Below are positions 26,978 through 37,074 of a stretch of 64,000 nt of DNA, piece by piece. Source of the DNA: Streptococcus rubneri. Its GTDB lineage: Bacteria; Bacillota; Bacilli; Lactobacillales; Streptococcaceae. Numbering within the stretch: position 1 is the stretch's first letter; every line of letters begins with the position of its first letter. Where the stretch lies: contig NZ_SRRP01000001.1 in assembly GCF_004785935.1 (NCBI RefSeq), positions 434,001 through 498,000 on the forward strand, given 5' to 3'. Under the pieces are notes generated by a model, which saw only the letters and a list, made by a program, of their open reading frames with translations, did not search any database and had not been told where the DNA came from. A program made the translations under genes and the position numbers.

Positions 26978-28177
26978 ATGAATGAATTTGAAGATTTGCT
27001 AAACAGTGTTAGCCAAGTTGAACCAGGTGACGTCGTTACTGCTGAAGTATTAACAGTTGACGCTACACAAGCTAACGTTGCAATCTCTGGAACTGGTGTC
27101 GAAGGTGTCTTGACTCTTCGCGAATTGACAAACGATCGTGATGCTGACATCAACGACTTGGTAAAACCAGGTGAAACACTTGAATTGCTTGTTCTTCGTC
27201 AAGTAGTTGGTAAAGATACTGATACAGTAACTTACCTTGTATCTAAAAAACGTTTGGAAGCTCGCAAAGCATGGGACAAATTGGTCGGACGTGAAGAAGA
27301 AGTTGTTACTGTTAAAGGAACTCGCGCTGTTAAGGGCGGACTTTCAGTAGAATTTGAAGGACTTCGTGGATTTATTCCAGCTTCAATGCTTGATACTCGT
27401 TTTGTACGTAACACTGAACGTTTCGTAGGTCAAGAATTTGATGCTAAAATCAAAGAAGTTGACGCAAAAGAAAACCGCTTCATCCTTTCTCGTCGTGAAG
27501 TTGTTGAAGCTGCATCAGCTGCAGCTCGCGCTGAAGTATTTGGTAAATTGAACGTTGGTGACGTTGTAACTGGTAAAGTTGCTCGTATCACTAGCTTCGG
27601 TGCTTTCATCGACCTTGGTGGGGTTGATGGATTGGTTCACTTGACTGAATTGTCACACGAACGCAACGTTTCACCTAAGTCAGTCGTAACTGTAGGTGAA
27701 GAAATTGAAGTAAAAGTTCTTGACTTGAACGAAGAAGAAGGTCGCGTATCACTTTCATTGAAAGCAACAACACCTGGACCATGGGATGGCGTAGAACAAA
27801 AATTGGCTGCTGGTGATGTAATCGAAGGTACTGTTAAACGTTTGACTGACTTCGGTGCATTCGTTGAAGTATTGCCAGGTATCGATGGACTTGTACACAT
27901 CTCACAAATTTCACACAAACGTGTTGAAAATCCAAAAGATGTGCTTAAAGTTGGACAAGAAGTAACTGTTAAAGTTCTTGAAGTAAATGCTGCTGATGAA
28001 CGTGTATCACTTTCTATCAAAGCTCTTGAAGAACGTCCAGCTCAAGAAGAAGGCGAAAAACAAGAAAAACGTCAACAACGTCCACGTCGTCCAAAACAAG
28101 AAAAACGTGACTTTGAACTTCCAGAAACTCAAACTGGATTCTCAATGGCTGACTTGTTTGGCGATATCGAATTGTAA
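26978..28177 (+). CDS. rpsA: 30S ribosomal protein S1
   Basis: RNA-binding protein that assists translation initiation. The 399-aa protein carries four S1/OB-fold repeats, the last three with clear [12 protein letters not shown]-type cores (for example around residues 208-222 and 293-308). A basic, glutamine-rich linker (about 350-380) precedes a conserved C-terminal tail. Four repeats instead of the six of Gram-negative S1 is normal for streptococci. Codon use is strongly biased to highly expressed forms. GGAGG precedes the ATG. Confidence 0.95.
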   Translation: MNEFEDLLNSVSQVEPGDVVTAEVLTVDATQANVAISGTGVEGVLTLRELTNDRDADINDLVKPGETLELLVLRQVVGKDTDTVTYLVSKKRLEARKAWDKLVGREEEVVTVKGTRAVKGGLSVEFEGLRGFIPASMLDTRFVRNTERFVGQEFDAKIKEVDAKENRFILSRREVVEAASAAARAEVFGKLNVGDVVTGKVARITSFGAFIDLGGVDGLVHLTELSHERNVSPKSVVTVGEEIEVKVLDLNEEEGRVSLSLKATTPGPWDGVEQKLAAGDVIEGTVKRLTDFGAFVEVLPGIDGLVHISQISHKRVENPKDVLKVGQEVTVKVLEVNAADERVSLSIKALEERPAQEEGEKQEKRQQRPRRPKQEKRDFELPETQTGFSMADLFGDIEL

Positions 28178-28186
28178 TATTCAAAA

Positions 28187-28361
28187 GAGGCTGGGACAAA
28201 AGTCCTAGCCTCTCAATTGTCTTTGGATTATCGAGCAAGACGCAGTGGTTGAGTGGGCTCTACTACGCTGAATTCATCAGCTTTTACAGCCCTACTCAAC
28301 TGTGCGGAGGTGGGACGACGAAATCGAATTCTAACGAATTACCGATTTCTGTCCCACTCTC
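28187..28361. repeat. 175-bp structured repeat, copy A
   Basis: Begins GAGGCTGGGAC and ends GTCCCACTCTC. Each end folds into a hairpin (left: 28187-28212; right: about 28308-28357 with a long stem), so it can act as a two-way terminator after rpsA. Its reverse complement recurs at 44482-44656 with only two differences over 175 bases. No ORF is present. Confidence 0.9.
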
Positions 28362-28371
28362 TTTTTTACTT

Positions 28372-28401
28372 GTAATATTCTCGAGAATTTGATATACTAT
28401 A
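28372..28401 (+). promoter_or_regulatory. tRNA-Arg promoter
   Basis: TTGTAA, a 17-bp spacer containing a CTCGAG palindrome, and TATACT precede the tRNA-Arg gene by about 10 nt. Confidence 0.6.
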
Positions 28402-28408
28402 ACAGTTG

Positions 28409-28481
28409 CCACCCTTAGTGTAATGGATATCACGTAAGATTCCGGTTCTTGAGATGGGGGTTCGATTCCCTCAGGGTGGAT
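28409..28481 (+). tRNA. tRNA-Arg (CCG)
   Basis: A 73-nt tRNA. The acceptor CCACCCT (28409-28415) pairs with AGGGTGG (28474-28480), discriminator A. The anticodon is CCG in the loop TTCCGGT, and the T arm contains GGTTCGATTCC. No encoded CCA. Confidence 0.93.
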
Positions 28482-28490
28482 AAGGATAGG

Positions 28491-28516
28491 AGAGCGGAGT
28501 GGCTCTCTTTTTTTGT
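28491..28516 (+). terminator. tRNA-Arg terminator
   Basis: GAGAGC (28491-28496) pairs with GCTCTC (28503-28508) and is followed by a T run. Confidence 0.8.
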
Positions 28517-28538
28517 ATCTAGATGGAAAGATACCTGT

Positions 28539-29967
28539 GAATTTTGGCTCTTTGTCAACTGTTGTGGGTTGATGAAAAGTTACAACCTGGAGAGGACCAA
28601 ATTGGTTCTCTCCTTTTTGATGTTCAAAGCAATTAGAATTCTAGTTTTAAAGTTGTCAAAGTTCCGGAAGCCAAAAGCATTTCGCTTGATGACTTTGATG
28701 AGGTTATTTGTGGCCTCAAGTTTTGCGTTTGAGTAGGGAAGTTCCAGTGCATTCATGATCTTGTCCTTATCTTTCAAAAAGGTCTTAAATACAGTTTGAA
28801 AAATAGGATTTACAGAAGAAATTGTTTCTTCAATAAGACTAAAGAAATGGTCCGTCTGTTTCTCTTGAAAATGAAAGAGTAGGAGTTGATAGAGATCATA
28901 GTGCTGTCTAAGTTCTTGAGAGTATGAAAGCAACTTTTCTAGAACCTCTTTATTGGCCAAGTGTGACCGAAAAATTGGTCGATAAAATCGTTTATCACTG
29001 AGTTTACGGCTATCCTGTTGAATGAGTTTCCAGTAACGTTTCAGTGCTTTATATTCGTGTGATCTTCGATCAAACTGATTCATAATTTGGATGCGTACGC
29101 GATTCATTGCTCGACTGAGATGCTGGACAATGTGAAAGCGATCAAGAACGATTTTAGCATTTGGAAAAAGTTTTCTGGCAATATCGTAGTAGGGACTAAA
29201 CATGTCCATAGTAATGACTTTCACGCAACTTCTCACTTGTTTAGAATAACGAAGGAAATGATTGCGAATAGTTGCTTGAGTCCGTCCATCTAGGATAGCC
29301 ACGATCTTTCTTGTATCGTAGTCCTGTGCAATAAAGCTCATCTTACCTTTCTTGAAGCCGTACTCATCCCAGTTCATATGTTCTGGAAGGTAGTTAAGGT
29401 TAGTCTTAAATTTAAATTTATGTAACTGACGAATAACTGTTGAAGTAGAGACGGATAAACTTTCGGCTATGCTAGTCATAGGGACTTTCTCAATCAATTT
29501 TTGAGTGATTTTCTGTTTGACGATGGTTGCGATCTGGTGATTCTTCTTGACTAAGGAGGTTTCTGAAACTGCCATTTTCCCGCAGACTTTACAACGAAAA
29601 CGTCGTTTTCTCAATCGAATGAGAGTCTTGTAGCCCGCACACTCTAGATAGGGAATTTTGGATTCTTTTTGGAAGTCATATTTAGCCATTTGTCCATGAC
29701 AGCTGTGACACTTAGGTGTAGGGTAATCTAGCTTAGCGATGATTTCTTTATGTGTTCCAGAATCCAGATAATCCAAGATTATGATGTTCTTGTCTTTAAT
29801 TCCGAGTATGTTTGTGATAAAATTTAATTGTTCCATAAGATTCTTTCTAATGATGGTTTGGTCACTTTTCATTATAGGTCTTATGGGGCTTTTTTTCTAC
29901 AACAAAATAGACTCCATAATTCCTATGGTGGTTTTACCCACTACAGAAATTATAGAGCCTGAATTTT
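28539..29967 (-). mobile_element. Complete ISL3-family insertion sequence (IS1167-like)
   Basis: The element spans 28547-29959 (1413 bp). Its imperfect terminal inverted repeats of about 24 bp start GGCTCT at the left and, read on the minus strand, GGCTCT at the right. It is flanked by a perfect 8-bp target duplication, TGAATTTT, at 28539-28546 and 29960-29967. Eight bp is the size expected for ISL3. With an intact transposase and an undecayed target duplication, the insertion looks recent. It sits between tRNA-Arg and ldh and breaks no gene. Confidence 0.92.
28580..29836 (-). CDS. tnp: ISL3-family transposase
   Basis: DDE transposase of about 418 aa, full length. The N-terminal zinc-ribbon cysteines are present (C-H-S-C near residue 25 and C-K-V-C-G-K near 83), then a helix-turn-helix (about 115-150). 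The catalytic acidic residues lie in the V-I-T-M-D-M-F segment, the V-L-D-R-F-H segment and the late A-K-L-E-A-T-N segment. ATG 29836 (MEQLNFITN) is chosen because it has AGAAAG upstream and matches family length; an in-frame ATG at 29872 lacks a site. It is the only gene of the element. Confidence 0.92.
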   Translation of the reverse strand: MEQLNFITNILGIKDKNIIILDYLDSGTHKEIIAKLDYPTPKCHSCHGQMAKYDFQKESKIPYLECAGYKTLIRLRKRRFRCKVCGKMAVSETSLVKKNHQIATIVKQKITQKLIEKVPMTSIAESLSVSTSTVIRQLHKFKFKTNLNYLPEHMNWDEYGFKKGKMSFIAQDYDTRKIVAILDGRTQATIRNHFLRYSKQVRSCVKVITMDMFSPYYDIARKLFPNAKIVLDRFHIVQHLSRAMNRVRIQIMNQFDRRSHEYKALKRYWKLIQQDSRKLSDKRFYRPIFRSHLANKEVLEKLLSYSQELRQHYDLYQLLLFHFQEKQTDHFFSLIEETISSVNPIFQTVFKTFLKDKDKIMNALELPYSNAKLEATNNLIKVIKRNAFGFRNFDNFKTRILIALNIKKERTNLVLSRL

Positions 29968-30013
29968 TAAGAGCAGTATCGGACTCTCAGAGCCCTTTTC
30001 GATGAGATCAAGA

Positions 30014-30041
30014 AAACACCATGTCCTAAGACATGGTGTTT
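30014..30041 (-). terminator. ldh terminator
   Basis: A perfect 12-bp stem (30014-30025 with 30030-30041, loop of 4), read on the minus strand, ends in TTTTCTT just after the ldh stop. Confidence 0.85.
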
Positions 30042-30051
30042 AAGTATTTGT

Positions 30052-31041
<990 letters not shown>

Positions 31042-31086
31042 CTAAACGTCTCCTTCATTTTTTTTGGGCTTTCCCCATTCGGTTTT

Positions 31087-31151
31087 ATTCTACCACTTTT
31101 GCATTTTTTTGTCACGGAATTACGATCGTTTTGCCTATGTAAACGTTTTTA
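31087..31151 (-). promoter_or_regulatory. ldh promoter with candidate cre (CcpA) site
   Basis: On the minus strand, GTGACA (-35, complement of 31110-31115), a 17-bp spacer and TAGAAT (-10, complement of 31087-31092) with TG one base upstream. Further upstream at 31137-31151, ATGTAAACGTTTTTA fits the cre consensus WTGNAANCGNWNNCW with one mismatch, at a position suited to activation by CcpA. Confidence 0.65.
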
Positions 31152-31187
31152 TGAATGTGTTAGAAACCAGAAAAATAAGGCAGAATA

Positions 31188-31196
31188 TGTTATAAT
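31188..31196 (+). promoter_or_regulatory. gyrA promoter (extended -10)
   Basis: TGT-TATAAT at 31188-31196 with no good -35. It is 37 nt before gyrA, whose ribosome site AGAGAGG lies in between. Confidence 0.6.
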
Positions 31197-31232
31197 AGTA
31201 GAGTGAATTAATTAAAGAGAGGCATTGTTTTA

Positions 31233-33695
31233 ATGCAGGATAATAATTTAATTGATGTTAATTTAACATCAGAAATGAAGACCAGTTTTATCGATTACGC
31301 TATGAGTGTTATCGTGTCTCGGGCTCTTCCTGACGTGCGAGATGGTTTAAAGCCAGTTCATCGTCGGATCCTTTATGGAATGAATGAACTTGGGGTTACA
31401 CCAGATAAACCACATAAGAAATCTGCCCGTATTACTGGGGATGTAATGGGTAAATACCATCCGCATGGTGACTCCTCTATTTATGAGGCTATGGTTCGGA
31501 TGGCTCAATGGTGGAGCTATCGCTATATGCTCGTAGACGGCCATGGAAACTTTGGTTCTATGGATGGAGATGGAGCTGCCGCCCAGCGTTATACTGAAGC
31601 TCGTATGAGCAAAATTGCGCTGGAGATGCTCCGTGATATCAACAAGAATACGGTTGACTTTACAGATAACTACGACGCTAGCGAACGTGAACCGAATGTT
31701 CTTCCAGCCCGCTTCCCTAATTTACTAGTCAATGGTGCAACAGGGATTGCGGTTGGGATGGCGACAAATATTCCTCCACATAACCTTGGAGAGTCCATTG
31801 AAGCGGTCAAGTTAATGATGGACAATCCGGACGTGACAACGCGCGAACTGATGGAAGTGCTTCCTGGACCAGATTTCCCAACCGGGGCCTTGGTCATGGG
31901 CAAATCAGGTATTCATAAGGCCTATGAAACAGGAAAAGGCTCAATTGTCTTACGGTCTCGGACAGAAATTGAAGAGACCAAGACAGGCCGTGAACGCATT
32001 GTTGTTACAGAATTTCCTTATATGGTCAATAAGACAAAAGTCCATGAACATATTGTTCGTTTAGTCCAAGAAAAACGGATTGATGGAATTACGGCAGTTC
32101 GAGATGAGTCCAACCGTGAGGGGGTCCGTTTCGTCATTGAAGTCCGCCGGGATGCTTCAGCCAATGTTATCTTAAACAATCTTTTCAAGATGACCCAAAT
32201 GCAAACCAACTTTGGTTTCAATATGTTGGCCATCCAAAATGGTGTTCCAAAGATTCTCTCGCTTCGTGAGATTTTAGGGTCTTATATTGAACACCAAAAA
32301 GAAGTGGTGACTCGTCGGACCATCTTTGATAAAGAGAAGGCAGAAGCACGTGCCCATATTTTAGAAGGTCTCCTAATCGCTCTTGATCATATCGATGAAG
32401 TGATTAAAATCATTCGGAATAGCCAGACAGATGCAGAAGCACAGGCAGAATTGATGAGTAAGTTCAAGCTTTCTGAGCGACAAAGTCAAGCTATCTTGGA
32501 TATGCGTCTTCGTCGTTTGACTGGTTTGGAACGCGATAAGATCCAAAGCGAATACGATGACCTCATTGCCTTGATTGCAGATCTTACAGATATCCTAGCC
32601 AAGCCTGAGCGTGTAGCTACGATTATCAAGGAAGAGCTGGATGAAGTAAAACGCAAGTTTGGAGATCCACGTCGCACGGAGTTGATGGTGGGAGAAGTTC
32701 TTTCACTAGAAGATGAAGACTTGATTGAAGAGACCAATGTATTGATTACGCTGTCTAATAAAGGCTACATCAAACGTCTCGATCAGGACGAATTTACTGC
32801 TCAGAAACGAGGTGGCCGCGGTGTTCAAGGGACTGGTGTTAAGGATGATGATTTCGTCCGCGAATTGGTTTCTACCAGTACTCATGATCGTTTACTATTC
32901 TTTACCAATAAGGGGCGTGTATACCGTCTGAAAGGGTATGAAATTCCAGAATATGGTCGTACAGCCAAGGGGCTACCTATTGTTAACTTGCTTAAGTTAG
33001 ATGATGGAGAATCGATTCAGACCATTATTAATGTTGCTCAAGATCGGAGTGAAGACGCCTATCTCTTCTTTACAACTCGTTCTGGACTAGTTAAACGGAC
33101 CAGTGTGACCGAGTTTGCCAATATCCGTCAAAATGGTTTGAAAGCTCTTAATCTGAAAGATGAGGATGAGTTGATTAACGTCTTCCTCACCGATGGAAAT
33201 ACAGACGTTATCATAGGGACTAAATATGGATATTCGGTCCGCTTCAAAGAGTCTGTTGTTCGGAATATGGGGCGTTCAGCGACCGGAGTACGAGGGGTTA
33301 ATCTTCGTCCAGGTGACCAAGTGGTCGGTGCAAGTGTGATTACCGATCAAGATGAAGTATTGATTATCACTGAAAAGGGATACGGTAAACGCACGCGTGC
33401 TGATGAGTATCCAACAAAAGGACGTGGTGGTAAAGGGATTAAAACTGCTAATGTCGTCGATAAGAATGGTCCTCTGGCTGGTCTCATGACTGTCAAGGGA
33501 GATGAAGACTTAATGATTATCACCAACACAGGCGTTATGATTCGTACGAGTGTTGCCAATATTTCACAAACTGGTCGCTCGACTATGGGTGTAAAAGTCA
33601 TGCGTTTAGATCAAGATGCTCAAATCGTAACCTTTACAACCGTTCAAGCGGATGAAAAAGATGACTCAGAAATTGAAACTGAAAGTGAAGGATAA
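31233..33695 (+). CDS. gyrA: DNA gyrase subunit A
   Basis: DNA-cleaving subunit of gyrase, which introduces negative supercoils. Length 820 aa. The catalytic tyrosine is Y120 (A-Q-R-Y-T-E-A-R). The quinolone-resistance region is wild type (S81 and E85 in [10 protein letters not shown]). A GyrA-box-like Q-K-R-G-G-R-G motif at about residue 527 identifies it as gyrase rather than topoisomerase IV, and six C-terminal blade repeats follow. srtA starts 8 nt after the stop, so the pair is co-transcribed. Confidence 0.98.
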   Translation: MQDNNLIDVNLTSEMKTSFIDYAMSVIVSRALPDVRDGLKPVHRRILYGMNELGVTPDKPHKKSARITGDVMGKYHPHGDSSIYEAMVRMAQWWSYRYMLVDGHGNFGSMDGDGAAAQRYTEARMSKIALEMLRDINKNTVDFTDNYDASEREPNVLPARFPNLLVNGATGIAVGMATNIPPHNLGESIEAVKLMMDNPDVTTRELMEVLPGPDFPTGALVMGKSGIHKAYETGKGSIVLRSRTEIEETKTGRERIVVTEFPYMVNKTKVHEHIVRLVQEKRIDGITAVRDESNREGVRFVIEVRRDASANVILNNLFKMTQMQTNFGFNMLAIQNGVPKILSLREILGSYIEHQKEVVTRRTIFDKEKAEARAHILEGLLIALDHIDEVIKIIRNSQTDAEAQAELMSKFKLSERQSQAILDMRLRRLTGLERDKIQSEYDDLIALIADLTDILAKPERVATIIKEELDEVKRKFGDPRRTELMVGEVLSLEDEDLIEETNVLITLSNKGYIKRLDQDEFTAQKRGGRGVQGTGVKDDDFVRELVSTSTHDRLLFFTNKGRVYRLKGYEIPEYGRTAKGLPIVNLLKLDDGESIQTIINVAQDRSEDAYLFFTTRSGLVKRTSVTEFANIRQNGLKALNLKDEDELINVFLTDGNTDVIIGTKYGYSVRFKESVVRNMGRSATGVRGVNLRPGDQVVGASVITDQDEVLIITEKGYGKRTRADEYPTKGRGGKGIKTANVVDKNGPLAGLMTVKGDEDLMIITNTGVMIRTSVANISQTGRSTMGVKVMRLDQDAQIVTFTTVQADEKDDSEIETESEG

Positions 33696-33703
33696 GATAT
33701 AGA

Positions 33704-34453
33704 ATGGCATCTAGAAAAAGAAAAAAAGTGAAAAAAAGTTTGCGCAATCGTCTGATAAATATTGTTGCAACCTTGTTAATCCTTTTATCAATTGCTCTCA
33801 TTTTTAATGCACCGATTCGAAACATGATTATGGTCTGGCATACAAATAAGTACCAGGTGAGCAAAGTTTCGAAAAAGACTATTGAGAAGAATAAGGAAGC
33901 TAAGACTAGCTTTGATTTTCAAGAGGTAAAATCTCTGTCGACAGAGGCAGTGATTAATGCTCAATGGCAGGCACAGAAGTTACCAGTAATTGGAGGAATT
34001 GCAATCCCAGAATTAAAGATGAATCTTCCTATTTTTAAAGGTTTGGACAATGTGGGTCTCTATTATGGAGCTGGTACCATGAAGGAAGATCAAGTCATGG
34101 GCCAAGGGAATTACTCCTTAGCTAGTCACCATGTCTTTGGATTAACAGGCGCGAATGCTATGCTCTTTTCTCCATTGGACAATGCCAAGGCTGGAATGAA
34201 AATCTATGTCACAGATAAAGAAAAGATCTATACCTATGTGATTACCTCTTTGGAAACAGTATCTCCGGATCGTATTGATGTCATTGCTGACCACGAAGGT
34301 GTTAATGAGATTACTTTGGTTACCTGTGATGATTTAGCTGCAACCAATCGGATTATTGTTAAAGGTACGTTAGAAACATCTGTAGACTATGATCAAGCTC
34401 CAAAAGAGATTTTAGAAGCTTTCAGCAAGTCTTACAATCAAATGCAATTGTAA
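33704..34453 (+). CDS. srtA: Sortase A
   Basis: Membrane transpeptidase that cleaves LPXTG proteins and attaches them to the peptidoglycan cross-bridge. The 249-aa protein has a basic N-terminus and one anchor helix (about residues 16-34). The catalytic His is in A-S-H-H-V-F (about 144), the catalytic Cys in T-L-V-T-C-D-D (about 205), and the Arg in A-T-N-R-I-I-V (about 214). It lies directly after gyrA, the conserved streptococcal position. Confidence 0.96.
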   Translation: MASRKRKKVKKSLRNRLINIVATLLILLSIALIFNAPIRNMIMVWHTNKYQVSKVSKKTIEKNKEAKTSFDFQEVKSLSTEAVINAQWQAQKLPVIGGIAIPELKMNLPIFKGLDNVGLYYGAGTMKEDQVMGQGNYSLASHHVFGLTGANAMLFSPLDNAKAGMKIYVTDKEKIYTYVITSLETVSPDRIDVIADHEGVNEITLVTCDDLAATNRIIVKGTLETSVDYDQAPKEILEAFSKSYNQMQL

Positions 34454-34458
34454 TCAAA

Positions 34459-34490
34459 AAGAAAAGAGGTTAAAAAGCCTCTTTTCTTGT
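34459..34490 (+). terminator. gyrA-srtA terminator
   Basis: An 11-bp perfect stem (34459-34469 with 34478-34488) lies just after the srtA stop. Confidence 0.8.
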
Positions 34491-34606
34491 TATTCTTTTG
34501 CCAACTTGTAAGCAAACGGTTACAAATTGTAACCATACTGACATATCTTTTGAAGGTTTCTGTTCTATAATATAGTTGTGATAGAAAACAATATGGAGGA
34601 TGATAG

Positions 34607-34885
34607 ATGAGTAAGGACCATATTTATAAACTCTTAAGTCATTTTTATGGTTTGCTTGTCAATGATTTCCCAAAGACTGGTCTTGTTACCAAGGGAATCT
34701 ATGAAGTTGAACAAGTCTATGAGGCGATTGAAAGCCTTCCTTCAGGACAAGAACATTTAATTCGATGTGAAATCCGTCAATTTTTAGCTACTCTGGACCA
34801 GGTCCAAAAAGGCTATCGAATTTCATTTACAAATGAAGAGACTAGAATATTGGAGAACCTTAAGGAAGAGGTTTGTCCCGTTTAA
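34607..34885 (+). CDS. Small conserved-looking protein of unknown function
   Basis: A 92-aa soluble protein I do not recognise. It is predicted mostly helical, mildly acidic, with a Y-K-L-L-S-H-F-Y-G-L-L start and a Cys at residue 66 and another near the end. A strong TATGGAGGATG ribosome site and a TATAAT-like box about 40 nt upstream support real expression. It ends 28 nt before the radC hairpin, so any readthrough would meet that terminator. No function is inferred. Confidence 0.7.
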   Translation: MSKDHIYKLLSHFYGLLVNDFPKTGLVTKGIYEVEQVYEAIESLPSGQEHLIRCEIRQFLATLDQVQKGYRISFTNEETRILENLKEEVCPV

Positions 34886-34912
34886 AAATTTCTCTAAAGA
34901 AGCAACCATTTT

Positions 34913-34950
34913 CCTCCTCAATTGCGAATTATTAATTGAGGAGGTTTTTT
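34913..34950 (+). terminator. Hairpin that contains the radC ribosome site
   Basis: An 11-bp perfect stem (34913-34923 with 34934-34944) is followed by six T residues and then the radC ATG at 34951. The right arm contains GAGGAGG, the radC Shine-Dalgarno, so the hairpin can both terminate upstream transcription and hide the ribosome site. The loop side contains TGCGAATT, a 6/8 match to the combox TACGAATA. Confidence 0.75.
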
Positions 34951-35634
34951 ATGTATAATATCGTTTTTCAAGAATCAGGTCTCTTACCAAGAGAACGAAT
35001 GGTTGCAGAAGGGGCAGACAAACTTAGTCATCAAGAATTACTTTCTATTCTTTTGCGAACGGGGAACAAATCAAAGAATGTTTATGAAATTTCTCAGGAC
35101 CTTTTAGCAACTCTCAAGAGTCTGAAAGATCTTGGGAGTTTAAGTCTACAGGAATTACAAGAAATCCCTGGTATTGGAAAGGTAAAGGCGATTGAGCTGT
35201 TGGCGGCCATCGAACTTGGAAAAAGAGTACAGGCTGCAGAAGTCATAGAAACTGAGCAAATCATAAGTAGCCAAAAGCTTGCTCATATGATGCAACAAGA
35301 AATAGGGCAAAAAAAACAGGAGCATCTCGTAGCACTCTATTTAAATACTCAAAACCATATTATCCATCAACAGGTCATTTTTATTGGAACGGTCGATCGA
35401 AGCATTGCTGAGCCTAGAGAGATTCTTCACTATGCTGTGAAGCATATGGCGACTTCCGTCATTCTCGTTCACAATCATCCTTCCGGTTTTATAAGACCTA
35501 GTAAGAATGACGATAGGGTCACACAACAGATGCTGGATGCTTGTAATTGCTTAGGAATCGTCTTTTTAGATCATTTGATTGTCTCTGCTGATGATTATTA
35601 TAGCTATAGGGAAGAAACGGACCTCTTGGTCTAA
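34951..35634 (+). CDS. radC: RadC-family JAB/MPN domain protein
   Basis: A 227-aa protein with an N-terminal helix-hairpin-helix region (I-P-G-I-G-K-V-K-A at about residue 73) and a C-terminal JAB1/MPN-like metal domain with H-N-H-P-S-G (about 174-179). Despite its name, a repair role is not established; in streptococci the gene is induced in competence. The start at 34951 follows GAGGAGG by six bases, whereas ATG 34936 lies in the hairpin. It is convergent with rex. Confidence 0.92.
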   Translation: MYNIVFQESGLLPRERMVAEGADKLSHQELLSILLRTGNKSKNVYEISQDLLATLKSLKDLGSLSLQELQEIPGIGKVKAIELLAAIELGKRVQAAEVIETEQIISSQKLAHMMQQEIGQKKQEHLVALYLNTQNHIIHQQVIFIGTVDRSIAEPREILHYAVKHMATSVILVHNHPSGFIRPSKNDDRVTQQMLDACNCLGIVFLDHLIVSADDYYSYREETDLLV

Positions 35635-35656
35635 AGTGTATAGAAAGATAAAAAGA

Positions 35657-35697
35657 AGCGAGGTGAATGATAGGATCACTCTCCTCGCTCCTTTTTT
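35657..35697. terminator. radC/rex convergent terminator
   Basis: AGCGAGG (35657-35663) pairs with CCTCGCT (35683-35689) and is followed by TCCTTTTTT. Confidence 0.7.
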
Positions 35698-35747
35698 CGT
35701 TAGGAAACCTGGTTTCTTCTAGTCCAGTTTCTTGAATCGGCTCCGAT

Positions 35748-36395
35748 TTAAGGATTATTTTTTCTCATAAAGTAGAGTAGAGTTTGTAACTCACTTGTTA
35801 GGTCTACATATTGAACGACGACATCCTTTGGGACTGATAGATGAACAGGTGAAAAGCTTAATATTCCCTTGATGCCAGCTTCTACCAGTAGGCTTGCTAC
35901 CTCTTGGGATTTAACACTCGGAACGGTTAAAATAGCCGTCTGAATATCCTGACCAGCTAATTTTTCTTTTAGACTTGAAATACCGAAAATAGGAATCCCA
36001 TCCTTGCTCTTAGTATCAACCAATTCATGATCATCCGTATCGAAAGCCATAACGATTTTCATCTTATTCCGTTCATGGAAACGATAGTGGAGTAGAGCAC
36101 TTCCCATATTTCCAATTCCTACAATCGCAACGTTGGTAATTGAAGTATCATTCAAGAGGTCTGCAAAAAAGTTCATCAACTTCTTGACATCGTAGCCGAA
36201 ACCACGACGTCCTAACTCACCAAAGTAGGAGAAGTCACGACGAACAGTTGCAGAGTCAATCCCAATGGCTTCCGCAATTTGTTTGGAGTTGGCTCGTTCA
36301 ATGTTTTCTGCATTAAAGCGCTTGAAAATGCGGTAATACAAGGAAAGCCGTTTTGCAGTGGCGCGAGGAATTGGATTATTCTTATCTTGTTTCAC
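35748..36395 (-). CDS. rex: Redox-sensing transcriptional repressor Rex
   Basis: A 215-aa NADH-responsive repressor of fermentation and anaerobic genes. The N-terminal winged helix-turn-helix covers about residues 1-80 ([17 protein letters not shown] is the recognition region). The Rossmann domain follows with [10 protein letters not shown] (about 93-102). It is alone on the minus strand. A TTGTGAA half-site in its upstream region (about 36431) may be part of an autoregulatory operator, but the second half does not match well. Confidence 0.95.
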   Translation of the reverse strand: MKQDKNNPIPRATAKRLSLYYRIFKRFNAENIERANSKQIAEAIGIDSATVRRDFSYFGELGRRGFGYDVKKLMNFFADLLNDTSITNVAIVGIGNMGSALLHYRFHERNKMKIVMAFDTDDHELVDTKSKDGIPIFGISSLKEKLAGQDIQTAILTVPSVKSQEVASLLVEAGIKGILSFSPVHLSVPKDVVVQYVDLTSELQTLLYFMRKNNP

Positions 36396-36726
36396 AATAT
36401 CACAACCTTTCTAATCTATTTTATAAAAAGTTTGTGAAAAAATCAACTATCTCTAATAAAAAAACACCAATATTTGGTGTTATATATGTATTTATGAAAG
36501 TTTACTCTCTTTTTCATGGAACTGAAAAAGGCAACGATAAAGGTCGCCAATTCCCCATAAAAGGGAAGAAGAAGACCTTGGTAAGTCAGTGAGTTTACTT
36601 GATAAGAATCAGGAAGAGAGACGCAACCAGAGAAGGATATGGGACAGGAGTCTAAGTTCTCAAAGGATACCTGACGTTGAACGTGGTAGGCATCTAGTTA
36701 GGTTAGGGTCATCATTCCCTTTACCC
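36396..36726. other. Gene-free stretch between rex and the DUF1831 gene
   Basis: No ORF with a ribosome site was found. It holds a palindrome at 36463-36481 (AACACCAA-TAT-TTGGTGTT) that is a good minus-strand terminator, because seven T residues follow on that strand. The rest looks like decayed sequence; no remnant of a known gene was recognised. Confidence 0.5.
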
Positions 36727-37074
36727 TTAGTTTTCAATTTTTTCAAAGATCTCACGTTCTACTAGACTATCCATTAGGAAGTAGAATTTTTGTTGGATGA
36801 TTTTGTTTCCTGGATTTTTAAAAATGTTAACCAAACGAAGGCCGGATTTATCCGTGATATTGATCTTAAATCCTGTAAGGTCCTTATTGAAGATAATCTT
36901 TAATTTAAAGCCATCTCCACTATTTGGTACAGCTTCCAAAAGACGATTTAATTCGTAGTTTCCTACCTTAGTGACAGAAAAGGTGTTATCACGCAGAGTA
37001 TATTTCTTAATGTTTGGATGAATTGCGTAGGTATAGTCGCAGTTCGTCAATGAGACAGATGTTTCAAATGCCAT
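36727..37074 (-). CDS. DUF1831 protein
   Basis: A 115-aa soluble protein whose start overlaps the end of the cysteine desulfurase gene by 11 nt. The DUF1831 family regularly accompanies NifS-type desulfurases in lactic acid bacteria, so a role in sulfur transfer or in tRNA thiolation is plausible, but no catalytic cysteine is visible. A minus-strand terminator lies downstream at 36463-36481. Confidence 0.8.
   Translation of the reverse strand: MAFETSVSLTNCDYTYAIHPNIKKYTLRDNTFSVTKVGNYELNRLLEAVPNSGDGFKLKIIFNKDLTGFKINITDKSGLRLVNIFKNPGNKIIQQKFYFLMDSLVEREIFEKIEN

Noticed and set aside
36425-36445. Rex operator upstream of rex
   Set aside because: Only the left half (TTGTGAA) matches; the right half does not.
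36353-36592. 79-aa ORF across the rex upstream region
   Set aside because: No ribosome site, composition unlike the neighbours, and it overlaps the start of rex on the other strand.
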